A stretch of 64,000 bases of DNA. Source: Owenia fusiformis. Its lineage: Eukaryota; Annelida; Polychaeta; Sabellida; Oweniidae. Shown here one piece after another: positions 35,301-47,300 of the stretch. A program made the translations under genes and the position numbers. The notes under the pieces are model-generated. The model made no database searches, was not told the origin of the DNA, and was given only the letters and a program-made list of their open reading frames with translations. Within the stretch, counting starts at the first letter, position 1, and each line of letters opens with the position of its first letter. The DNA lies in assembly GCA_903813345.2 (NCBI GenBank), contig CAIIXF020000012.1:22458184-22522183 (forward strand), read 5' to 3'.

Positions 35301-38300
35301 CTGTAACCTCTGACAACCAGAAACCTGTTGTTAGGGTGTCACCCATGGTAACAACAGGGTCTGTTGCAAAAACTGTTTCCTCAAGTAAGCATATCAACCT
35401 TTTATTATGTCCCCACCACATAGTGTGGGGCCATATTGTCGGCCTAGGCACGTCCGTCCGTCCGTCTGTCCGTCCGTCTGTCCGTCCGTACGTCCGGGAG
35501 TTTTCTCCAAAACCGATACAGATATCACCTTCAAATTTTCAGGGATAACTTATGAGTGCATACAGATGTGGATGAAAAAAAATTAACTCGATACCTACTT
35601 CCTGTCGGCCATTTTTAAGTCAAATGCTAAAATCCTTGTCTGCAAACTTTAAGAAAAACGGCTTCACAGTTGCTTTTAAAACTTTAACATCTTGTTCAAC
35701 TCACTTCATTCTAGATCTGATTAGGTTTTGGATCTGTTAGCTCAGTCATGTCAGCCATTTTGAATGTCTTAAGAAAAGTTAGCGCACGATAATACTTTGT
35801 ATCATATTGAATGGTGTTTTTGAGTTTTCATATTCTAACTATTTAGTAGCTTTATAAATAATTTCAGATGTACTTTGTTGTTAAAGCCTATGTTGTTGTT
35901 AACAGTATTTATATGTGATAATTTTGTAAAAAGAAATCAGCAAAAACTCATGATCACTTTTTTATTGTCAGCCATTTTGGATTTTTCCGTCCTAAAATCT
36001 TGTCTGTGGAGTCTTGTCTACGTGTTTTCAGGTGAACCGTTTGGTGGATTAATTCTTGATTTTCAGGGATGATTCTTAGTGTAAAAATCTAGATCTGATT
36101 AGTTTTTTGGCATTCTGGGTAAATGTCAAGGCAGCCATTTTGGATTTTCCGTCCTAAAATCTTGTCTGTAAAGTCTTGTCTACGCGGTTTCAGGTGAACT
36201 GTTTGGTAGATCAATTTCAATTTTTCAGGGATGATCCTTAATATGAAAATGTACAACTGATTAGTTTTTTGGCATTCTGGGTAATTGTCAAGGCAGCCAT
36301 TTTGGATTTTCCGTCCTAAAATATTGTCTGTAAAGTCTTGTCTACGCATTTCCAGGTGAACAGTTCTGTAGATCAATTTCAAATTTTCAGGGATGATTCT
36401 TAGTATGAAAATCTAGATCTGATTAGTTTTTTGGCATTCTGGATAAATGCCAAGGCAGCCATTTTGGATTTTCCGTCCTAAAATCCTGCCCGTAAAGTCT
36501 TGTCTACGCGTTTTTAGGTGAACCATTTTGTAGATCAATTTCAAATTTTCACGGATGATTCTTAGTATGAAAATCTAGATCTGATTAGTTTTTTGGCATT
36601 CTAGGTAAATTTTAAGGTGGCCATTTAGGATTTTCCGTCATCAAATTGTGTCAGTAAAGTCTTGTCTACTCATTTTTAGGATAACCATTTGACAGGATCA
36701 CCCATAGGTGGGGACATTTTGTACACATTTGTGTTCTTGTTATAGTTTAGAGCTACCCATTCAGAAATCATAAGTATAGAAGTTCAAGAAGGATATTGTA
36801 GAGTGGAATATCTTTTGTTATTATATCACTATCTAGCTAGCGACAGTATGATTGGTCAAAACCGGGTCACATGTCGTGGGATATCTGGCGATATTCAATG
36901 GCAATGCTAATCAGATAAGACAACCGTGAGATATCTAGCGATATCCCACGCTCCCGGGAATTTTCAAAGAATTTGTTTTCGTTCAGTGTAAATTATTTAG
37001 TTCAGTGTAAGTCAAAATGGCAGACGAACTGAGTAGATTTGTAAAAATATCTGAAGACTTAATGACTTAATAATATTAGGGATGTTTAGCTAGACAGTGA
37101 TATAATAAAACAAATATTTCACTCTATTTTCGGTGAATACCTGTAGCACTTTCACAAGGTGATATTCCACTTGCCCTTCGGGCTTCGTGGAATATCACTT
37201 GTGAAATATTGTCATGTCTCAAATGTCCTTGAATAATCTAATAAAATAGAATATACTTGACACGAATATTCCTTCTTCAGGTGATACCACAATTGCAAAG
37301 TCCCAGAGCAGTGGTGTGCGACCCTCTCCTTCCCCTCAGTTGACCACTAGGAGTCATACCAAAGTACAAGCCCCAAGGGTGAAATCTCCCCTTTATATGG
37401 TAGGTTGCTCTCAAATGATATATATCCTTAGATGTAATATTTATTATGTGCCTTCCTTGTATTCTCAGCAGTGAACATATATTTCATTTTATTCTATCCA
37501 AGTTGCATCTTTCCCAAGTGATATTCCATGTAGCCCAGAACTGTATTCATACATTTATATTGGCTAAAACCTTTGTGTATGAGCCATCATTATAATTTTG
37601 ATCTACACTGAAGGAAATATAGATATTCGAAAAGTCAGCCATTCATACCAAACATTCATTCTTATTATACGTACTTTTATATATTCATGAAGTTACTCTG
37701 CTTGTCATTTCTCAAAATTGTGCATCAATATTTAAGATACATGTATATGATATCTAGCCAATGATGAATTTAATGGGACGTAATTCTGATATATATGAGG
37801 ATTCATGTTCTGAGGTTAGAATGTCATCGTTGTCCACTGTAAAATGCTTAGATATGATAAATATGATTCACCATTTCTCACATGAATCTCCGTCATTCAC
37901 CAGTTAACAATGTCCTTTGATATTTAAAGAATGCAGAAATAAGTGAAAACTCAAAATTAAACGTCTCTAAATTAATTCAATTCAGCTAGGGTAGGATATA
38001 TGATTTTCTAATGTTAACGCATATTCCATATTAACCATATTCCTTCCTATTGTTCCCCTCAGGAATCCTTGGAAACAAGACGACTAGAGGAACGCAAGAA
38101 AAAATTAGATTGGATTGCAACGAGGAATAAACGTCATTGCAACACACGGCCAGTATATGGACAAGACCTCCACAATGCAGTAAATGTACTTAATGATCTG
38201 AAGACTACTAATCTATTAGAGACTCACCCTGGGAGCAGGTTAACATGGGGTGGGGTTAGCCATGTAAACTGTCACAATGTACATAATGGGCGTGGAGACA

Positions 38301-41300
38301 TCTGGAGAGAAACAGACATACTAGCTCAGATGATCCATACGCCAGACCAATATCTCAAGGAATTGCAGGATGTACTCAATAGGTAAGAATTCAGCAAGAT
38401 ATATGAGCACTGGTGCCAAAAGGGGAAATGACTAAAGAGCAAATTACAACACACTACAAGAAAACAATATCTAAAGCATAACCAGTCAGTTTTATGGAAA
38501 ACAATCCCTTGGTATTCCAAGCTATGGTCTAACACATACATTTCTAAATCATTTTGGAGTATCATATTAGATATTTGAATATAACTTTATATAAATGTGA
38601 TGAAGCTATGAAATCATAACCAGGAAACTTGGATGTCAATTAGTAAACACATTTTTCATAGTTTTCCACACAAGGATTGAGAATTCTCAAAATTGTGTGA
38701 TTGTTGTTTAGTTTATTTGTACTACTTGCATTCTTGAATTATAAAAGTTAATCAACATTTTCAGAGATTTGAATTGTCTTTCAGGTTTGTCTTCTGTACG
38801 CCTTCTGTGGTGGCGCCACCTATAAGACTCCATGCATCCCATCCACCTCCATCTTTCGTCCAATCAGAATGCTTCAGAAAACATGTCATGCATAATGAGC
38901 TTGCCACAAGAATGAAGAATTACCATAAGATACAGTCCAACATGAAGGTGCAGTTCCCAGAGTTGAGGCTTATACAGTATGACTGTGGTGAGTCAATGAA
39001 TTGAAAACTTTTGTTGTGTCACCATCAGAAGTATTCGTCAGTTGGTAGTTGGTGTTTGGCAGTTGTTGCTTGGTAGTTGGTGTCTGTAACAAATGGCTGG
39101 TGGTGACATTTTGAACCTCTGATATAGTTTCATCAATCAGCATTTAAGAAAGTGTATACTGCATCAATTTGAAATTATGAAAGAACACATTGATGTCTTC
39201 TTTTGCAATGATGAAAGCAATGCTTAGGTTATTACTCACACAAGCCCTAAATGGTAACAACTTTGAAATTCATTACATGCATGCAAAGAGATGTGAGGCA
39301 TTGATTTATTCATTGGGCAACTACAAACAGAATGTTGTTTATGCTTGTAGGAAAACTCCAAACTCTAGATATCTTACTGCGTAGACTGAAGTCAGGTCAA
39401 CATCGGGTGCTACTGTTTACACAGATGACTAAGATGTTAGATGTTCTAGAACAGTTCCTCAATTACCACGGACACAGATACCTCAGGTTTGGAACCATCA
39501 TGATAACTAATATGGTTATATACTATGTTTTACTTAATGACTAAATTGTGGTTGGTGTTTGGTGTCTTTGGCACCTGTAACAGCATTTTGCAGTTGGCAT
39601 CTGTAACAAATGGCAGGCTGTTACATTTTGTTTGTTAATGCCTTGTTTAACCCTTCTAAGAAGCTCCTGAGCGGCTGTTAAAGTGAATAATGAAACTATA
39701 TGTCAGAAATTGATCAGCCAAGCCAATGATGAATTTAATGGGACGTAATTCTGATCTATATGAGGATTCATGTTCTGAGGTTTGGTAACTGTCCAGTGAT
39801 TTCAGTATAGGTGATTGAAGCAACCATGAGATCCAAACATTGACTGTATGTAAAGTTCAATGCAAACAACACTTCACAGTGCTCCCTTTAAATGCAATGA
39901 TTTTGTGTTGATAGGTTAGATGGCACCACTAAAGTTGAGCAGCGTCAACAGCTCATGGACAGATTCAATGTGGACAAACGTATCTTTGTGTTTATCCTCT
40001 CAACAAGGTCTGGAGGTATAGGGGTTAACCTGACTGGTGCGGATACTGTGATATTCTATGACAGCGACTGGAATCCTACAATGGATGCACAAGCCCAAGA
40101 TAGGTGTCATAGGATTGGTCAGACAAGGGATGTCCATATATACAGGTATGTATCATAATGAATCCGTTGTCCCATGGTATATGTGCTGCCTTGGAATGGG
40201 ATTATAATGATGATTAAAAGAATTGCTTTGATATGTATACAGTACACTATATACTAGAGTTGAAAATGGCCTTGTTCTTAACATATCTCGACTTAATTGC
40301 AAATATATGTAAAAAATGGCCACACATAAACAGTTCCTCCCATGGTTCTGTGTTATGATTACAATGCAGGGCCTCTCTGTGTTCTCACATTTTATATCAT
40401 AAAAGATAATTGTTTCAGGCAAATGCTTTAAGAATGCTTATCTGATTTAAGCATTAGGTCATCTTCAGAATATTCTATTGAACATTGAACATTTTTTTGC
40501 AGATTGATCAGTGAAAGGACAGTGGAGGAGAATATTCTGAAGAAAGCCAACCAGAAAAGACTGCTTGGAGATGTTGCTATTGAGGGTGGCAACTTCACCA
40601 CGGCATTCTTCAGGTATGTGTTTTAGAATTGATTGTTAAAGTTCTCCTGGAAATGAGCCGCCTCAGGCTACATAATAATCGTGAAACATATTTTTTAAGA
40701 TAACTCCATGTGTTTTAGGTAGTCTATGTAAAGGCAAGTTGCCATTTTGTTTTGAAAAGATATGTTTAATTGGAAGACTTATCCCTGATGGTTGATATTT
40801 GTTTGTCATCCCAGTGTCTTAAGCCGGCTAGGCCTGATATCAGTTCAGGTGTAGTGTGCAATCACTGGGTAAAGAAATACAGAGCGTGTGTAAGACTAGG
40901 ATTTCTATGTAGTCACAGTCTAAGAAGTCTCTGTTACATACATTGCAATGTGATATTATGAAGCAGTCGGTATTTAAGTATTTAGCATTGCTATTTTTTT
41001 TTAAAACACCAGTCCCCTAGTTTGTTTTTATCAGAATTTAGAATTGTGTGCAAAGTGCAAATTGATTAAATCTTACCCTAAAAACAAATTGTTAACTCCC
41101 CTTTGTCATCTAGTCATGTTCAACCAGTTTGTAGGAAAGATGAGACTAGGGGGACCATATTGCATCTTTTGAATGGCATATTTTACTATATTGTATGTAT
41201 GTGTTGCAGAGAGAACACTATAAAGGAGCTGTTTGAGGAACCATCAGGTCTACTGAGTCTGGCTAAAGAGAAAGAGAGGCGTCAACAGACCAGGGAGGAG

Positions 41301-44300
41301 AGAAGGGAGGAAAGAGAGAACAAGAAGGAGAGAGCTCCTGAACAAGACTCTAAACTAACTGAGGCTCAGATGGAACAGGTATGTACAAATGGCCACAAGA
41401 ATTGTTATGGCATCCCAGTGTCTTAAGCCGGCTAAGCTTGATAGCAATTCAGGTATAGTGTGCAATCACTGGGTAAAGAAATACAGAGCGTGTGTAAGGC
41501 TAGGATTTATATATTGTCACAGCCTAAGAAGTCTCTGTTACAATTCATAAATACTAGCTATAAAATACATGTCAGAAATAGGAATGTGACAGGTCAAATA
41601 GTAAATATCTAAATGTATAATATTCATTTGTAGGCTCTATGTAATGCTGAGGATGATACAGACGTGCAAGCTGCCAAATTGCTTAAATCAGAACAGAAGC
41701 AGGAACTGGCAGAGTTTGATGAGACAGTGCCCTGGGACGAACAAGAGGCTGCCCAGATACAGGAGAAAGAGGAAGAGGACTCTAAGGTTGAACAGGAGCT
41801 GCGTATGCTTGAGAAGGAGGTAATGATATATTAACTCAGTGCCAGATTATATATGTTTCCAATGGTGCATTTCCAATATGCTAAATAAATATCAAACTAA
41901 TCTTGTCCATGTTAGAATATGCCTATCCATCTGACTGCGTAGCGTAAATCACTTTGATCTTAAAATGATCATTCTGATCCCAGCTGATCTTTTTGATCCC
42001 CTGTCCTTTCAGCCATGAAGAATTGTTGTATCTTTTTGGTTTGAAAACAGGGGTACAGAAATACCTTGTATAAAACCCTGGTTGTCTCTGTTATTGATAA
42101 CATGGGTTTTGCTGAAGGTGATACAAAGCAATTTTAATTTAAAGTGGCATTGAAGTTCAAAGATGTGAAACATCTCATAGTTAAGCCCATAGAAGTATAA
42201 TAAACTTGTTTTTATTTTTAGTTGACTCCTGTAGAACGTTATGCTGTCATGTTCATGGAGAAACAGATGGACCCTGTTACATCAGAGGAATTGCAGTTAG
42301 CCCAGGTACTAATTTGAAGTATTAATACATATAGAGCCAAATGTGTAGACTCTATGGCTCAAAAAATGTTATTGGAAAACTGTTACATATTTGATAGTTT
42401 TTGGAAGAGTGAAGAAAATGTGATTTTGCCCTTAAGAGTTTCATAAGAATTTCACAAATACAGATTCTGTCTAATACATAATCTCTAATCAAACCAGAAC
42501 TTATGGTTATTTTAACCATATAAGCCAAACTGAGACGTATAAATAATAACGTGTATACCTATTCCAGGAACAAGTGGAGGATGCCAAGAAGAACTGGGAG
42601 CTGAATCGCCTGAAGACTCTTCGTGAGGAGGAGGAAAGACGCTGTGAACTCGAAGAGGATGAAATGTTGTTCACATACTCTCGGGAAGATGCCACTAACA
42701 AGGTGAACAAAAAATCCAACAAATCTAATAAAAATATGCAAAAAGTAAAGAAAGGGACAAGTAGGAAAAGCAAGAGTGAGCCAATTGTGGTGGAGACTGA
42801 ACAGAAATCTAAGGTTGTTACTAGTTCTGTCTCACCCACTAGGGCATCTAGTAGGATTAGATTAAGCTCCAGTGGAAGTCTAAGCGCGAGTCAATCAAGT
42901 GTGGAATTATCAAGCAGTAAGTCAAGTCTACGAGCTCGTAGATGTCACGTTGTACTGGAAAAGACTCCTCCAAGTGTGCATAGTCCACGGTTACGCTCTA
43001 GGTTAAATTCAACAGAATCCAACTCAAGTGGATCAAATCTTGGTGCAAGTGCTAGCAAAATTGTTCTTAATGTTCCAACTGCAAAAGCAGATTCTGCTGT
43101 TAAAACTAAACCCCAGCCTATTCCAAAACAAAACAAGTCCAAGTCTCATGTCATAAAAGAACAACCTGAGACAGTGTTGTCCACTAGTGCACCAGCTGCA
43201 AATGAAACCACCCCAAAGGCTGCCCCTGTATCTAAACCCACCACCCCTAAGACACTCCAGCCTAGCTCCCCTCTAGCCTGGTCTAACCCTAATTTGGTCA
43301 TTCGAACTCGTAGAGCTCGACAATGTGGTAATGAAGTTCCCCAGAATATAGTCCCATCATCCCAGCCAATCACCTCCCAGAATGTCACTCAGGTTGGTCC
43401 TCAACGCGTCATGAAGGTTGCCACAACCAACCAATCAGGGGCTTCCAATGTTGTCACCATGGTCCCCACAACACTAAATGTTCCAACCCTTAACCTAGCA
43501 CAAAACAAAATTCGTATCAACCCCATGGGGAACCTAATGCCCATCTCTGCTGTCACTGGTCAGCAAATCTCCATATCTGGTCAAACTTTATCAGTGGGGG
43601 GTCAGGCTATATCAGTGGGAGGTCAAACTTTATCAGTGGGAGGTCAAACTTTATCAGTGGGGGGTCAACCAATCTCCATATCTGGTCAAACCTTATCAGT
43701 TGGAGGGGTGACAGGACAGCCATCTGTTGTTAGTCTTGGGCCCAATATTGCCCCGGGGATAGTTCAAGCTGGGACAACTTTTGTCCGTATCGCCCCTCAG
43801 GTTGTTAACCTGATCGTACCTAAGCCTGGTATGACCACTCAGAGACTGTCTCAGCCACGCCTAGCTGGTGCTCAACAAGTTCGCTTAGCCCAAGCCCTTA
43901 GACCTCAATTGTCCACCAGCAGACCCATGCTTAATGCCCAACTATTGCCAAATACTTCAATCATTAAAGCCATTCAGCGCTCTCGAGTGGCAGCCTCTGT
44001 TACTAATGGCCCAGCTGGAACCTCTACTCCTGGGGGGTCCCGTACACAGACTCCAACCTTAGGGGGGTCACGTACACAAACGCCTACCCTCCAGCCGAAT
44101 GGTGCCCCAACTCCTGGTGGCTCTAGAACAAATACACCTACTCTCACAATCCCCCCTTCCCCAACAAGGCTAGCAAGACCTGAAAGCCCCCAGAAACACA
44201 CTCAAACTGACGCTGGAAATATATTTGATAGAATGGAGAGTCCCACTAAACGAAGAAGCACTGATAGTCAAAATTCAACCAGTAGTAGTGGTGCAACTGG

Positions 44301-47300
44301 GAATATATTTGACATTATAGCTCAGTTAAGAGGGAGTAGTACCAATACTTGACACAGACAAAATTCTTGAATAATTAATGAGCAATTAAATGAGCAGTTT
44401 AAGGTTTCAGCAAAAGGATAGAAAATTATTTTTTATACTGGTTAATGTCCAATTTTAAGATACACCTCTTGTCATAATTTACATGTATTGTAAGTCAAAT
44501 CATAACAAAAATTCTTAGGAAATATGAGCCCAAAATGAATTTATGGTATGCAGACCTATGGTATGTACTATGTAGTCTTATGCAGACCTATGGTATGTAC
44601 TATGTAGTCTTATGCAGAGACTCAAGAGTGTATTCATATGAAAACCAAGATGAAGTGGTCGTCAGTGTGTTATAATCATGAATGTAAACTTAATGTACCC
44701 ATATCAAATAGATAACATAGATGGGTGTGTATGAAAGATATGATCTTCAAGCCTCTCATTTGTAATTTTATGGCTTTAATATTGCTATTACATGTGATCA
44801 ATGAGGAATGGATACTTTTCAAGAATGTAATTTGTGATTGTTTTCATTATTATTATTTATGATGAAAACATGAAATATGGAACCAGTGAATTATAGAACA
44901 ATTATTTTTGTATGTTCTTGCATGTCATGATCTTAAAACTGTTTGATTATCTATGTTCATTACATGTTTAAGATACTTTATTCTTGTTAAAGTCAATTGA
45001 GAATGCTCTGATTTTCAGTTTGTTCTCACGTTTAATGCTAAGAGTACTGCTAAATAAGTTTAGTTGAATAGAAAAATAAAATTAAATGAAATTATAACTG
45101 AATTTTTATGTGATTTATTCCCTTATGTTTTGTGGACTTCACAAACCTGGCCCCAGATTTATATGGAAATTTTAAAAGTTATTTCACTGGTGTTTGTGAG
45201 ATTTTATTGGATGCTGTTTTGTTTGGTTTTAGGGGTTTATGCATACATAACTTAAGGAGGGTGCCAGGTGGGACTTAAGATATCAGTTTCTTGAATTTTT
45301 TATTTGAATTATAATTAAAAATTTGACTTAAAATCATGTCATGCAGTCCACAAACACCAGGGAATAATTTGCATAATCAATTCAGTTCAGTGCACAGCCT
45401 CACAAATATGGTCAATGGCCATATGTTAAGAGCAAAATGAATGGAACATGGTTGAGTCTGTGCACATGAGTAACTGAGAAAAATATTGACCTTTACGGAT
45501 TCCAACATGTTACAAGCCTCCATTACAGGAGAAACTTTCCTCATTTACGCCAATCTTTAAGATAAGTTACATTTTGGTCTGAGATAAATAGCGATGTTTG
45601 GTTGAAGATTATACCAGTTCACAACATGTTAATTGCTATTGATAGAATGCAGGTGGCAAATTCTAGAGGCAATATTGAAAACTGGCCACTTGATTGCTCA
45701 TTTACACCATGGCAAAGCTGGAGATGACATTAAAAACTTAACATTTGAGCGCTTTTTATTTTGATGAGGAATTAAAATCTCATTTCCTGGTGTGATAAAA
45801 TAATGGTTTCAGAATATTACTTCAACTGAACATTGCCATGCATCTTTCAGCCAAATATTCCTTAAGAAAATAAGTTGACCCTTAAAGTTCTTCCTTTGTC
45901 CACCATTAAGTTACAAGAAAGTTATCTGGTGCCAGGACTTAAGTCCTGAAAACAAAACAAGGGGTTGCCCATAAAATAAAATCTCAATACATTCCTGGGT
46001 ATTTTAGGATTTCTTTTATGTACATGTAGTTCATATCCCCATTCATATGGTTTTATCAGAAGAATGAGGAAACTCATTTTCCAAGATGATGGAAGGGGAA
46101 TCCCCTTAATAACATCCAGGTTGCAGATAAATAACACAAAAAATGATATTAAATACAAAAATTTCATCATGGCAACTATCTCATTTGATTGGGGATTTAA
46201 CTACATAAAAGAATCCTTAAATACTCAGGAGTCATATAAGTATGCAAGACATTGTAAATTCTCCCATATTGTTATACTGACAACCTATTGGGATGTTCTC
46301 AGGAATCACTTGGCATCTTATTCTAGCATTGCTCAAATCTGCATTCAAGTTTAACTTGAACATTTAAGAAACACCTGTTTCAATATCCTTGATGCTAAAA
46401 CCATGCACCATTAAAAATTGAATGATACCTGGTTACTTGGGATTGATACGAGATATTCACAATTTATGCAAGAAACAAATCAGCAGTCTTCTGCACAGCT
46501 TCAAAGAACTTGGGCAACCCTTTTCTCAGATCAGCAGTCTTTTGCACAGCTTCAAAGAACTTAAACAACCCCTTTCTCGGTAAACAAAACACATAATGAT
46601 TTACATATTATTAGAAGTTCAATTCAAAAACATTAGCTAATTCTTGAAAATCATGCTCCACATTTTGATATATCATTGTTGGAAACATTCATAAATTCCC
46701 CATTAAAAGTGTTAGGGATTCACTGTTTGAACTCTTGCAATAAAAATGATATTTTCAATAGTTGTTAAAATAACATAAAAATATAAATTGGCCAGAAAAG
46801 AACCTACCGTAATTCAAAAGTTACAAACCTGCCACATATAGACTGGAAAATTATAAAACTGGCATTAAATGATTTTTTATCTCCATATTTGCCCTTGGAA
46901 TGAACCTCCTGTGATGCTTGCTCCCTGGTCATCAAGCATGTAATTCTAAGCATGTAATCATATAACACGATGGCACACATCAATCTATCATCACTCATCT
47001 TCAGAGGTGTGATTGAGGGACTGATTAGAAAGTTAATAAACTGAACATAAAATCCTAGATTGGATGACAGACTTGTCAGAGCTAACAAACTGCTTATAAA
47101 TTAAAAAGGATGAAAAGCAAGAAGTAGAAAACAGAAGGCTTGCCATTATTAAATGAATATATACATGCAATATCAGATTATACACAAATATCTCGTCATA
47201 TATTGTGTTCAATTTCATGTAACCATGAAACAAATTCTTAAAACTTCCAATAACTGAACAAATAATGTTTAGACTGACTTCAATTCTTTTCCAAATCATC

